Positions 35,553 to 45,713 of a stretch of 64,000 nucleotides of DNA are shown here, in pieces. The notes under the pieces were generated by a model, which made no database searches, had not been told where the DNA came from, and was given only the letters and a program-made list of their open reading frames with translations. The DNA lies in assembly GCA_026545765.1 (NCBI GenBank), contig CM048842.1, positions 553,501 to 617,500 on the forward strand, read 5' to 3'. A program made the position numbers and the translations under genes. The stretch is from Plantago major. Its lineage: Eukaryota > Streptophyta > Magnoliopsida > Lamiales > Plantaginaceae. Each line of letters begins with the position of its first letter. Position 1 is the first letter of the stretch.

Positions 35553-36133
35553 TATGTCCCCCTAGTTTCCAAGTATCTTAGTAGAAGATAGTTGGTAACT
35601 ATGAAGAGAACAGATGTGTTGTGGAGCGTGTCCGAATCGTTAACTGAAAAAGGAAAAAAAAATCCTTTTTGTTGGGATCCGTCGTCCGTGTTCTTAGGAA
35701 TTCAATATATCTCTCTCCCCCCCCCTCCCCCTTCCTTCTACAGTCCGAGTTATGTAATAGCTCGAACTATAGATGGAAAAGGTATTTGTATCCGAGATAT
35801 ATAGATCCGAGTACGGTTAGGATCTGACGAAGTCCACTGTGGAAGAGTGTAGCGGAAGTTATCCGTTGGACCGGATATGTGAAATGGTCCTCCTGGGCAG
35901 CTGATCCGTAAATCAAAGAGGCCCCAATGAGTTGCATGTCCGGCCCACGGGGGAAGATCCCGGGTAAAGCGATGCGACCGTTGGATTGGAAAGTTTCAAC
36001 GGTTGAGATTTTAAACCCAATTGATGTGACGCCTCTGATGAGCATTAAATGTGATGTCTTGTTAGCGACCACTTAGAGACAACTGCGTTGGATTAAAAAG
36101 ATCAACGGTTGGGGTTTGAATCCAAATTGCCTC

Positions 36134-36141
36134 TATAAATA
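36134..36141 (+). promoter_or_regulatory. TATA box for the antisense ORF
   Basis: TATAAATAG inside GCCTCTATAAATAGTCAGCC, on the plus strand inside the retroelement, is followed by a leader with repeated CTCAAGCAACTCGAGCAA-type words. A good donor (CAA|GTAAGTAC at 36336) and an acceptor (CTGCCCTAG at 36840) frame a leader intron ending one base before the ATG at 36842. Confidence 0.65.
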
Positions 36142-36841
36142 GTCAGCCCATCAGTCGCTTTTACACTTTAGCCACATCGAAACTCAGAGCGACTCTCAAG
36201 CAACTCGAGCAATCAGAGATCGACCCGAGCAACTGAAACTCGCAAAATCTTGGGATTTCCAATTGAGATTTGTACCCTCGGAGAGCTAGCAAGGCCTCGT
36301 CGCCCGTCTAAGTTTAAGAATTCAACTTTGTCAAGTAAGTACACCTCAACTCTTTCAGAAGTTTCTCGTCTTTACAGTATGCCTGCTACATGATTAGTAT
36401 GTTTTTGCCTTAGTTGAGTATCCATATGTTGATTCCGTGATTGCAAATGTTGCTAGTGATAGGCTTTAGCAGCGTACTTAGTTGGACTACTCCTCCTTTG
36501 TGCTGTAGCGTGCTAATTTCCTTCAGCGGTAGCCTGTTGATTCGTCTCGTATGTTCCATATAGCCAAACTTGATAATGCATGCTTATCTGGTAGTGTGTT
36601 GGTGTCGATTGGCACAGTATCTTGTAAGCTAATCCTGCTGCCGTGCTGCATGGGACAGATGATGGTGCCATTGGCACGTCTCTGTGTGCTAGGGTTTAGT
36701 GCCCACAACATTATGAGACTAATTCACATAGAAAGTCTGATAGGGTAGAATTTTCTCGGACCTTTTGACATAATAAGATATATAAATGAACTCTCGGGCA
36801 ATCACAATCGTCGTCTCTGATCCGTTTCCTTCTGCCCTAGG

Positions 36842-39223
36842 ATGTCCGGGAGCGATAGTCAAAACGTTCACAAGGCTCAAGGTTACCATGACGGAGGAAA
36901 TTTGGAGACTGAGTCCGCGGAGTTAACCACATCCGTAGGAGACTATCTGGTCGTGGATCTCGTATCTTCCAGGGATTTCGACGCTGGACAGAGAGACCAT
37001 GATACATCAGAACCTCAGCCGGACAGATCAGTGGGTCAGGGAGATGTTGCCAGGATGAGGTCGCTGGTCCAATCTCGGACCATAGGTGGTGTTGTGGAGT
37101 CCGTGGATCCGAATGAGCCTCAAACTGAACGGGAAGACGACAGTGGTCGGGAGGCAGATGATGTTGAAATGTTCGAGGCCGGGGAAGAGGACCGTGTGGT
37201 GGCGGAAACAGGTCCGTCTAACCCTAGCACATCTGGGAGACCTGAAGGTGGTGAAGAGGAGGAGGAAGATGGTGAAGAAGAAGAGGATGAGGATGAGAAG
37301 GAAGATGGTGAAGAAGAAGAGGATGAGGATGAGAAGGAAGATGGTCAAGAAGAAGAGGATGAGGATGAGGAAGGAGAGTAAGGCACTCCAGTCGCTCGCC
37401 CGCGGAGACGCACTGGTCGTCGGATTGTGTTACATCCTGCAGCGTCCGCTCAATGCAATCCTCCGTTAGTAGAGGGCCGTGGTGCAAAGGCCGCGAGAAT
37501 CAAATTCCCTCGTCCTGCGTCCGCCGTTGTGATAGCGGATGAATTTGGAGAGTTAAATGCGGACGAGCTTCTCCCCAATTGTCCGTCGAAGGTTAGGGCT
37601 GAGGACATTCCCGAGTGGAGGCGGAAGTGGGAGATCCCTGAGTATGTTGAAATCATGGTTCCTGAGCCCGGACATGCATTTTACAATCCGCCCGCCGAGT
37701 AAATGTGCGTGCATGAAGTAGCTTTCGCTTGTGGATGGAAGGTCCCTATTGCACCAGAGATAAAGCATATCCTGAACCACATCGGGATCGGTCTGAGTCA
37801 GGTTATCCCAAAGTCTTTGGGTAACCTTATTTGTTTCGTCATTTTTTGTAAAAAGAAGGGGTAGCCGGTGAATTTTGAGAACTTTAGGCAGCTTTTCCAT
37901 GTTACCTTTAGTCCGGAAAATCCCCTGTTTTATACTTTCGTAGCTAGAAAAACCTACAACTTCATTTCCGACTCCATTTCTTCCCTGGGGTCGAAGTGGT
38001 GGGATAAGTACATTTTTGTGCGGATGGCCCTGAAACCTAGGATGTCCGAGAGGCAGCGAGATCAATGGGGGCTGCCAACAAAATTCCTAAGGGAGAGCAT
38101 CCCGGACTGGCGCCCCCTTCCGAAGAACGTGGCTCCGTGGGTGGCAGAGATCCACAAGAAGAATGACCCACCTACATACCCGTTCCACGGATTGATCTGT
38201 CAGCCGCTGCCTTATTTGTGCGGACTGACCGACGCCGTGGAAGTTGGAGGGAAGACGGACTTCAGTAAGGATTTTGAACTTTAGGATTTGTGCTCTTCTG
38301 TCTTTAGAGTGCTCTGTCTTGATCATGCATTTCCGCAATTCTGGTAATTCTTCCTTTATATGTCTGTATCTGACGCCTTTATTTTATTGCGCAGCTCACT
38401 GGTTTGAGTATATCATGTCGACGCTCCGCGAAAAGAAGAGATTGCAGAGGGAACAACAAGCCCTGGAAGTCGCCGCTGGCCAGAGGACCAAAATCATCAA
38501 CACATCCGCGGGTCTTCCTATGGCAGATCCGAAAAATGTGGCAGTGTTTGCTGCAGAGGAGGAAAGGCGGAACAAGGCCGGAGAAGATCCACAGGCCTTG
38601 GTGGTGCCCGACAAGGGCAAAGGCCCTGCTACTCGGAGCGCCAGTGCCCCCAAGCCCCGGCTTCCATTGTCTCGCGCCCAATGAAGGTGTTGATGCGGGA
38701 CGCCATAACCTCGGGGCGAAAGAGGGGATCAACCTCGAAGGCTTCCCTTGCTGCCAAGAGGCAGCAATTGTCCGCTGTCCTGCCTACCGACCAAGCTGCT
38801 CTCGATAAGGAATATGAGCGGGCCCGCGGACTGCCTGAGGTTGAGCGGGTTGGTGGGCTCGATGAATTATACCAGCGGGTAAGTAATTATCTCATGCTTT
38901 TCTTGCCAAGTTCTTGGTATAATAAAAACAAAACTTATATCCTTGCGGACTTCTTGCAGCTCGGATGTTTCGTCAGGGCCATGTAGTGGAAGGCTGGTGA
39001 GCGGGCTACTATTGAGGAGGATCTGCACAAGGCCATATCCACTTCCGCGGATGAGGCGGAGAAGGTGAAGCGGTTGGAAATGCAGCTAAAAGAAAAAGAA
39101 GTAATGTTCCACAAGCTGAAGTCAAGCTGGGAAGAGGTCAAGTCGGACTTTGACTGGCAGGAGAGTTTTATCAGTAGGTCGATGAAGGCCTTCCTGGACT
39201 CAAAAGATATCCTGCTTGAGTAG
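36842..39223 (+). pseudogene. antisense ORF of the Tat element (putative gypsy-type domain)
   Basis: Runs opposite to gag-pol. The ATG at 36842 opens an acidic head with a 36-bp repeat coding Glu/Asp/Gly, then a domain with VPEPGHAFYNPPAE, FACGWKVPIAPEIKHIL and CGLTDAVEV-like segments, resembling the Putative gypsy type transposon family found as extra ORFs in Tat elements. In-frame stops occur at 37379, 37700 and 37862. Introns are suggested at 38266-38395 (TTCA|GTAAG..GCGCAG|CTCAC) and at about 38880-38958. The tail is a coiled coil (KVKRLEMQLKEKE) ending in TAG at 39221-39223. A frame change is needed near 38680. Role unknown; inactivated in this copy. Confidence 0.7.
37258..37371. repeat. 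36-bp coding minisatellite
   Basis: Three near-perfect copies of a unit beginning GAAGATGGTGAAGAAGAAGA encode an acidic repeat of Glu, Asp and Gly in the antisense ORF. Confidence 0.9.
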
Positions 39224-39937
39224 TTCAAGATACTTGATCATCGAAGGACCTTTTGTGGCAAAAGTTCCTGAAAATTGAGCTTCAACTAGCTGTGAGTCCG
39301 TGTAAGCTTTGAGCTTCCGGATTTGCAGGGATTTGGCCAGACGTAGCCCAACTAACAATGCTTCATACCCAGCCTCATTATTGGTGACTTTGAATTCCAA
39401 GGATATCGCGTAGTCGAGTTCCGCGCCATCAGGGCTCTTAAGATAGATTCCAATCCCTCCCACTCTTCCAGTGGAGGAACCATCCACTTCCAATGTCCAG
39501 ACATCAGAAGGATGTTTTTCGGTTTGGAAATCTTTTGTAAGCTCCTGAGATTCCAACCTTTGTTCCTATTTTTCTTTGATTTCCGGTCCGGAGTTGTTAG
39601 TACCGGATCTGCTTGCGGCATCGTCAAGAAGGAACATGTGGTTGACCCGAGTTTCCTCATATGATGCACGCAGGGACTGATTGATGAATTGAGCATCCTC
39701 GAGGTTTTCTGGGTTGAACTTCGGCGGAACTGGCTTCCGGATAATCTGCTTGGTGATTAGGTATTCAAATGCCTATTTGTCAGGGACTTTCTCTGAATCC
39801 GCCTCATGATATTCCGCTAAGAAGTCGGCGAGGACTTGAGCCTTCTTGGCTGACGGAGCCTGATAGCAAATGTCGTATTCACTCAGCTCGATCGCCCACT
39901 TAGAGAGTCGTCCAGATTGATCAGGCTTCCCCAAAAC
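39200..39937 (-). pseudogene. connection and archaeal-type RNase H of the Tat element, truncated
   Basis: Continues the pol frame past three in-frame TAG codons (39938-39940, 39773-39775, 39566-39568). The first part reads QSGRLSKWAIELSEYDICYQ and LADFLAEY, the RNase H1/connection end. After the third stop the frame has WTLEVDGSSTGRVGGIGIYL, then NNEAGYEALLVGL and AYTDSQLV, the archaeal-type RNase H of Tat elements with its D, E and D acidic residues. It breaks off at KYLELLKQDIF, where the antisense ORF ends on the other strand, so the RNase H end and the whole integrase are gone. Confidence 0.8.
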
Positions 39938-42196
39938 CTATTTCAAAGGTTCCGTAGTTAGTACCACTATTTTGTGAGATTTGGAGTATGACTTTAACTG
40001 CCTTGCGGTGTAAACCAAAGCATATGCAAACTTCTCAATCTTCACGAATCTTGTCTCCGCCCCAGTAAGGGCTTTACTAAGATAGTAGATTGGCAAGTGA
40101 TCATTAGCTTGAATTCGTACTAATACGGAACTCATTGCCTCTTCCGTGATTGCTAGGTAGAGGTAGAGTGGTTCTCCTTCGACGGGTTTGGAGAGCAGTG
40201 GAGGGGAATTGAGGTACTTTTTCAGTCTCTCGAAAGCCACAGAACATTCCGCGGTCCACTCAAAGCTCTCTCCTTTTCGGAGGATTTTGAAGAACGGAAG
40301 ATTCTTCTCCGCAGATCGTGAAATTAAACGACTTAAGGACATGAGACGTCCTATGAGTTGCTGTACCTCATTGAGGTTCTTCGGATGCGGCAGATCTAGG
40401 ATTGCCTTAATCTTCTCGGAGTTTGCGCTTATCCCCCTCTCTGTGACCATGTATCCGAGGAATTTTCCTCCTTTCACTCCGAACATGCACTTTCCTGGAT
40501 TCAGTTTCATTCCGTACTTCCTAAGGATAGCGAAGCACTTGTTCAAATGATGCACATGTTGCTCTTCAGTTTTGCTCTTGACGAGCATGTCATCCACGTA
40601 TACTTCCATGGTTTTCCCAATTTCTTCCTTGAACATCTGGTTCACCAGTCGTTGGTAAGTGGCTCCCGCATTTTTCAATCCGAAGGGCATCACCTTGAAA
40701 CAGTATACCTCCCCTGCAGCGAAGAAAGCTGTTTTCTTGATGTCCTCCTTGGCCATCCGAATTTGGTAAAAACCTTGATATGCGTCCATAAAACTCAGTA
40801 ACGCACATCCGGACGTGGAGTCAACCAACTGATCTATTCGTGGTAAAGGGTACGGGTTCTTTGGGCAGAACTTGTTCAACCTAGTGAAGTCATTGCACAT
40901 CCGCCATTTGCCTGGTGATTTTTCTACCAGAACCACGTTGCAAACCCAATCAGAGTAACGGACTTCTTCGATATGCCCTGCTTTCAGGAGTCGCTCAACT
41001 TCAGCAGATATGATGGCATCCTTGCCCGGACCAAAATCTTTCCTCTTTTGTCGGATGTACTTAATTGTGGGATATATGTTCAGACGGTGAACAATAATCC
41101 TCGGATCTATTCCCTTCAGGTCATCGGTGCTCCAGGCAAACACATCACTGTTGTCTCGGAGACAAGCAATGAGCTTCATTTCCACCTCTGCGTTCATCTC
41201 TGTTCCGATTCTTGTCTTCTTGTCCGGGCTTCCAACAACAATCTCAATTTCCTTGAGAGTTTCATGAGGCTCGATTCGCACAGTTCTAGGAAACTTCTCC
41301 TTCTGGCTCCCTACTTCAATCTGCGGATTCTCCTTTTTTTCCGGAAGAACAACTGGAGGGTCAGAGGTCAAAGTGACTGCCAGCACAGGGGCAGATGCTC
41401 TTCTTGTGGACATAATGTAACATTCCCAAGCTTCACGGATGTTTCCCACCTCTTCTCCAACTCCGAAGGGAGTTGGAAACTTCATTCTGTTATGGAGAGT
41501 GGAGGAAATAGCCCGGAATTGATTGAGTCCCGGACGCCCAAAGATGGCATTGTAGTCGAAAGTCCGGTCCACCACTACAAAACGGACTTGCTGTGTCACT
41601 CTTGCAGGATGCGTCCCAAGTGAAACGTAAAGTATTACACTTCCTAAAGGACGGACAGTACCTCCTCCGAACCCTATTGTGGAGGTGTTGACTCTCTCAT
41701 ATCGGATTCTTCCCAGGTTCATCTGATCTATTGCCGATTTGGAGATGATGTTCGAGGAACTCCCCGTGTCTACCAGGATCTTGTTTACCCGATAAGTTGC
41801 GATGGTTAAAGAAACCACCAGTGGAACATCCGGATCGTCAATGTCCTCGCCTCCTGCCGTAGGAGGAGGAATCTCGCTATCATCGAAGGATATAGCGTTT
41901 GTACCCCGAATCGCTGGAGCATCGTACGCTCTATCGTTGTTCCGAAGATTTTGAGCAGTCCGCTCTCTCGCGTTCCTATTATCACCTCCAGATGGTCCGC
42001 CTGCGATGGTGTTGATCACTCCGCTGTACGGAGGGTTCTCCATATCAATGTCATCGCTATCTGTACGGATGTCCATCCGTGCGAGGCGGATAGTTAGCCG
42101 GCGGAGGTGGCAAAGATAGCGGACGGGGTGGTGGTTCTGTAGCATTATCCTCCCTCCTTCGCTCCGTTCTATCGTGCCTGTAGGGCTCATCCGCAT
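39938..42196 (-). CDS. pol: protease, reverse transcriptase, RNase H (Tat-type)
   Basis: A 752-codon open frame. The protease has LVDTGSSSNII. RT follows with PLPRIDQLVDSTSGCALLSF, MDAYQGFYQI and the catalytic YVDDM, then KFLGYMVTERGI. RNase H1 begins FFKILRKGESFEW and runs to the TAG at 39938. The frame overlaps gag by about 140 bases in a different phase. Polymerase residues look intact, but the missing integrase and premature stops downstream make an autonomous element unlikely. Confidence 0.9.
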   Translation of the reverse strand: MRMSPTGTIERSEGGRIMLQNHHPVRYLCHLRRLTIRLARMDIRTDSDDIDMENPPYSGVINTIAGGPSGGDNRNARERTAQNLRNNDRAYDAPAIRGTNAISFDDSEIPPPTAGGEDIDDPDVPLVVSLTIATYRVNKILVDTGSSSNIISKSAIDQMNLGRIRYERVNTSTIGFGGGTVRPLGSVILYVSLGTHPARVTQQVRFVVVDRTFDYNAIFGRPGLNQFRAISSTLHNRMKFPTPFGVGEEVGNIREAWECYIMSTRRASAPVLAVTLTSDPPVVLPEKKENPQIEVGSQKEKFPRTVRIEPHETLKEIEIVVGSPDKKTRIGTEMNAEVEMKLIACLRDNSDVFAWSTDDLKGIDPRIIVHRLNIYPTIKYIRQKRKDFGPGKDAIISAEVERLLKAGHIEEVRYSDWVCNVVLVEKSPGKWRMCNDFTRLNKFCPKNPYPLPRIDQLVDSTSGCALLSFMDAYQGFYQIRMAKEDIKKTAFFAAGEVYCFKVMPFGLKNAGATYQRLVNQMFKEEIGKTMEVYVDDMLVKSKTEEQHVHHLNKCFAILRKYGMKLNPGKCMFGVKGGKFLGYMVTERGISANSEKIKAILDLPHPKNLNEVQQLIGRLMSLSRLISRSAEKNLPFFKILRKGESFEWTAECSVAFERLKKYLNSPPLLSKPVEGEPLYLYLAITEEAMSSVLVRIQANDHLPIYYLSKALTGAETRFVKIEKFAYALVYTARQLKSYSKSHKIVVLTTEPLK

Positions 42197-43670
42197 AGAT
42201 GTGCTCCTTTAGCTTGCCCTCTCTTACGAGGTGTTCAACCTCTGTTTTCAATTGGATACAGTCATCAGTCTCATGACCACGGCACTTGTGGAACTTGCAG
42301 TACCCCTTTGCATTCTTATTCTTCCGGTTGTTGTGAGAGGGCTTTGGCCATTGGACATCCAGCTTCTTCTCGATGATAGTCGCCAAGATGTCGGATCTTG
42401 GTCTATTGAAACGGGTATAATCCGCGTATCTCCTCGGCGGACTCCTTTCTCTGTGGAAGCCTTTATCTCTGTGATCCTTCTTTGGGTCAAACTTCCCCTG
42501 GCGTTGCTCTTGTTTCATCGGCTCCTTTCCTTTCTTGGAACCAGCTCTTACTGGAACATTCCTTCGGTACTCCTCTCCGCACATCAATTCTTCACAGATG
42601 TCATCTAAATACTTTTCACTCCTCATTTCCTGACTAGAGAGTTTTCTGCGGAGTTCTGAGTTGAAAGTATTAGCATACAGGTGACGGACCTGTTCCTTAA
42701 TACTGTGTGGCTCAACTCGAAGAACTTCCGCGTGAAAGCGATCTAGGAAGGTCCTTAGATCCTCTTGCTCCCAGATAACTTCGAGGCGCTCTACGGTACG
42801 CTTTCTCCTTTTTGATTTTCCAAATCGTGCCAAGAACTTGGAAGAAAGGTCTGCATATGACCTTATCGACTTGTTCGGCAAAGCGGTGTACCAATCCATA
42901 GCCGTTCCGAAGAGAGTGGATGAGAACGTAAGAGCTTTCGTACTGTCGCTCATACCCTTGGAATTCATCTTGCTGTTGTACCTTGTCAGGTGACCAACGG
43001 GACAAGTATCCCCATAGTAGTATTCCAAGCTCGGAATTACCTGATCCGAGTTTCTGTTTCTTCCCTTCTCTCTCATGATGTCATCGCACAAGGGATTTGG
43101 TGCACTAGTAGTTATCTGCTCGTGGTCTTTTACCAGGCGTCCGAGATTCAGAATCTGGGCCTCCAAAGCCTTCTGCTGAGCGTAGATCTCGTCAGCAGTC
43201 ATGATCTCTCCTGTCCTCGGATGAACAGCTACATCTGCGGGGAGTTCATCTATCCGAACCACTGGAACAGTTTCTGCTACTTGATCTCTGTCTCTCGGAG
43301 GTGCTTGTCGCGGAACTCCTGGATGCCTATTATCCCCTTCTTGATACTCTCTCCTTCCGTTTGGGCTTCCTTCACCCCGAGCTTGAGAGGCAGATGCCCG
43401 CCGGTCTAGAAGGTTTCGCAAATCCTCTTGAGGTGGCTGATTCCCTAACCTTTGTTGGATCGGACGTTGCCTGTTTCTCGATAATGCAGGCTCTGCTTGA
43501 GCAGGAGTAGCCACTGGCGGAGTGGATTGCTGAGGATGGACATTGTTAGATCCCAGGCATCCTTGGATGATCGTGATCAATCTATCAAACTGGGTCTCAC
43601 TTAGTCCGAGGTCACCAGTGCGGACAACGCGACCATCGGGCATAGTGAACTGTTGACCTGTAATGAGCAT
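42057..43670 (-). CDS. gag of the Tat-type retrotransposon
   Basis: A 537-codon open frame. About residues 240-345 hold the retrotransposon gag core (GTAMDWYTALPNKSIRSY, FLARFGKSKRRKRTVERLEV, FLDRFHAEVLRV). After a basic stretch lies YCKFHKCRGHETDDCIQLK, the CxxH...HxxxxC-type degenerate zinc knuckle typical of Tat gag proteins. The start used is the first ATG of the frame. Related frames at 43670-43940 in other phases suggest the true N-terminus lies upstream (ATG near 43939) and is broken by frameshifts. Confidence 0.85.
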   Translation of the reverse strand: MLITGQQFTMPDGRVVRTGDLGLSETQFDRLITIIQGCLGSNNVHPQQSTPPVATPAQAEPALSRNRQRPIQQRLGNQPPQEDLRNLLDRRASASQARGEGSPNGRREYQEGDNRHPGVPRQAPPRDRDQVAETVPVVRIDELPADVAVHPRTGEIMTADEIYAQQKALEAQILNLGRLVKDHEQITTSAPNPLCDDIMREKGRNRNSDQVIPSLEYYYGDTCPVGHLTRYNSKMNSKGMSDSTKALTFSSTLFGTAMDWYTALPNKSIRSYADLSSKFLARFGKSKRRKRTVERLEVIWEQEDLRTFLDRFHAEVLRVEPHSIKEQVRHLYANTFNSELRRKLSSQEMRSEKYLDDICEELMCGEEYRRNVPVRAGSKKGKEPMKQEQRQGKFDPKKDHRDKGFHRERSPPRRYADYTRFNRPRSDILATIIEKKLDVQWPKPSHNNRKNKNAKGYCKFHKCRGHETDDCIQLKTEVEHLVREGKLKEHIYADEPYRHDRTERRREDNATEPPPRPLSLPPPPANYPPRTDGHPYR

Positions 43671-43978
43671 TGAGCTTCTGCCGGAGAAGCTCGTGCGACC
43701 CCTTCTCTATGGTCCATAGGCACAACATTCTCAGGAACACTTCGGACTCCCCTGTGCGAAGCGTCTCTTCCTTCATCTGAGGATGGGCTGGTTGTGCGCC
43801 CATCGCTCGGATATCTCCTTCCAGCGTTCCCTCCAGCCACAGTGGCTCTTCGTCCACGGGTGGGCGGACGTCCCCGTGGGCGTGGTGGTGGTGTTCACGC
43901 TGCAAAGACTAGTCCGTGCTGTCCGTCTTGTTCTTGCCATCAGCTTAACTCAAACACGAAAACTTTTTGTAAAGATTC

Positions 43979-43996
43979 CCACAAACGGCGCCAAAA
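43979..43996 (-). promoter_or_regulatory. primer binding site next to the 5' LTR
   Basis: Read on the minus strand, the 5' LTR ends ..CAACA and is followed at once by TTTTGGCGCCGTTTGTGGG, the usual TGGCGCCG-type tRNA primer binding site of plant Ty3/gypsy elements. This fixes the orientation. On the other side GGGGGACATA beside the LTR at 35553-35565 is the likely polypurine tract. Confidence 0.7.
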
Positions 43997-44904
43997 TGTT
44001 GAGGGGTAAAACCTCGAACACCAACTAAACTATTACAAGTAACCTAATCTAGGATCCGCCTCCTACTTGAAGTCCGAAGCAAGACTGGTCCGAGCTAGAG
44101 TACCTTAAAGGACTAGGGGGGGGGGGGGAGGGGGTTAGAATGGGTTACCCGGATTGCATATGTCAATCCGGTAAGAGACTTTACTCAAGAGAGAGTTGGA
44201 AGCTCTCAATGTAATAGTTATGAGGAAGGTTATGAAATCAAGAGTGTTTATCACTTGGGAATTGTGACTTACCTTAAGGTCTTGGACCTTGTGCTATACT
44301 TATAGTTATCATATCTTATGAGATTGCTCACAAGATGATGCCAAGTGTATGCTTCAGATTTGGACACCAATGCTACATTTGGCCCATGGCCCATTAGTGG
44401 ATAGTAATCTCATACTAGTTAATGGGCCCGGGAGGGTAGTTTGGACCTTTCCCTCTGAGAGTACTGTTCCGCATGTTGGGTCCGTGTAAATTCCTCGGAC
44501 AGATCTGTATGCTTGGTTGATCTGGCCTTAGGCAACTCAAGGTGTCCGGACCTAGAGTTCCACGGAAGTATCTCATTGGTTCCGTTATATACGTTTGGTC
44601 TTACTGTGATGGTGGCGTCCGAGATTCTCTCGTCCGGTCCTTTTAGCATCTTAGGACTGACAGTTTGTGGTACTTGGAAGGACCATGTGACCTTTTGTCA
44701 AGTTCGGAAGTCATCCATCTAGCTTGGTCGGACCTAGCTGAAATGGCGTGCTGACTTGTAAATACTAGTTGACCTGAGATGGTTTCCTTTATGTCGGGCC
44801 ATACGAAGGTCGGACTAGCAATGAATAGGCTCTCTCAGCCTTGATGCGCTTTAGGACACGCTCTATGGCGCCCTTAACGGATTGGACACATGTCCGTATC
44901 AACA
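43997..44904 (-). repeat. 5' LTR (element read on the minus strand)
   Basis: 908 bp. Identical ends to the LTR at 34664. By eye only about a dozen differences, so the insertion is fairly recent. Confidence 0.93.
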
Positions 44905-44944
44905 CAAATCATGTTGGAATCAGAACACACATATATATACTTAC

Positions 44945-45214
44945 CGACATCTGGCGATTAGTGACAACAGCTCGTGACCCGTAGTGATGCCTGGTAGAGC
45001 CCTTACCATCTCGCGACGCAGTCAGCCGGTTCTGCCTGTTCTTGTAGGACTGATCCTCGACGTGATTAATTCTCCAATACTCATGCCACATAGCCCACTC
45101 TTCGTCCCCAATATGTCTATACCGTGGCGGCTTTCTTTTGTCTCGGTATTTATTCATGTCAGCCACCATATGCCTATACAGGTCAGAGCCCAAACTCTCG
45201 AAAACAGGCCACAT
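44945..45214 (-). pseudogene. upstream exon of the Ptta/En/Spm-type CACTA protein
   Basis: Between an acceptor (CCCCAG|ATG) and a donor (ATGTCG|GTAAGT) the frame reads MWPVFESLGSDLYRHMV, EEWAMWHEYWR, NRQNRLTAS and TRHHYGSRAV. The W..YW .. NxxNR .. HxxGS order is that of the plant Ptta/En/Spm transposase family. The donor opens the intron that now contains the 10.2-kb LTR element. Confidence 0.75.
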
Positions 45215-45324
45215 CTGGGGAATAAGGCCAGTCGGAATGTAGTATTTTTTCTACATTCCAATTCCATTCAAAGTAAAAATTAATTCCCCAAGGTCACAAT
45301 TTCAAGATAAACAATGGTGCATTT

Positions 45325-45545
45325 CACCCAAGTGGCTAACATACCATATAAATTGTCCTAGAATTTACTAACACAATGGTGACTAACATATCACCCAAGT
45401 AAGTGGCTAACATACCACACAAATTGTCCTAGAATTTACTAACACAATGGTGACTAACATATCACCTAAGTAAGTGGCTAACATACCACACAAATTGTCC
45501 TAGAATTTACTAACACAATGGGGACTAACATATCACCCAAAAATT
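45325..45545. repeat. 71-bp tandem repeat, three copies
   Basis: AGTGGCTAACATACCA starts at 45331, 45402 and 45473. Each unit also holds AATTGTCCTAGAATTTACTA and ACTAACATATCACC. It lies between two exons of the CACTA element, so probably intronic. Confidence 0.92.
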
Positions 45546-45584
45546 GCTTATTCCTACATTTATACTGGGTGCAAGGTCACTTCA

Positions 45585-45713
45585 TCATCCCCCACTCAAA
45601 CAATTAGTCTGTGTCAGTACAAATGTAACGAAGGCATCAACCCCTTCCACAAAACTAGGTAAAACTCTGCCATTAACTATCCTTTGGTACATCCATGAAT
45701 GATCGGTGTTCAT
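45585..45713 (-). pseudogene. transposase-associated domain fragment (CACTA TNP2-type)
   Basis: From ATG at 45713 the frame reads MNTDHSWMYQRIVNGRVLPS, then FVEGVDAFVTFV, then stops after LSGG. This is the N-terminal Transpos_assoc block (DxSWMYxR..G....EFxxGVxxFxxFA) that precedes the TNP2 transposase in plant CACTA elements. Everything after it, including the zinc-binding end of the block and the DDE core, is absent. Confidence 0.7.

Larger units (their letters stand above)
34664..44904 (-). mobile_element. Tat-lineage Ty3/gypsy LTR retrotransposon
   Basis: A 10.24-kb element with two LTRs (34664-35552 and 43997-44904), TG..CA ends (TGTTG..CAACA) and 5-bp target duplication CAAAT at 34659-34663 and 44905-44909. 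The minus strand carries gag, protease, RT, RNase H and a second archaeal-type RNase H, the Tat/Ogre signature; the plus strand carries an antisense ORF upstream of the 3' LTR. No integrase motif (HHCC, DDE) is visible. It inserted in an intron of the CACTA protein gene. Confidence 0.9.

Noticed and set aside
37028..37487. Open frames antisense or out of frame to the acidic repeats of the antisense ORF
   Set aside because: They are shadow frames of the 36-bp minisatellite with no independent domain.
40188..41623. Plus-strand open frames of up to 216 codons across pol
   Set aside because: They are antisense to well-supported protease and RT coding sequence and show no family motif.
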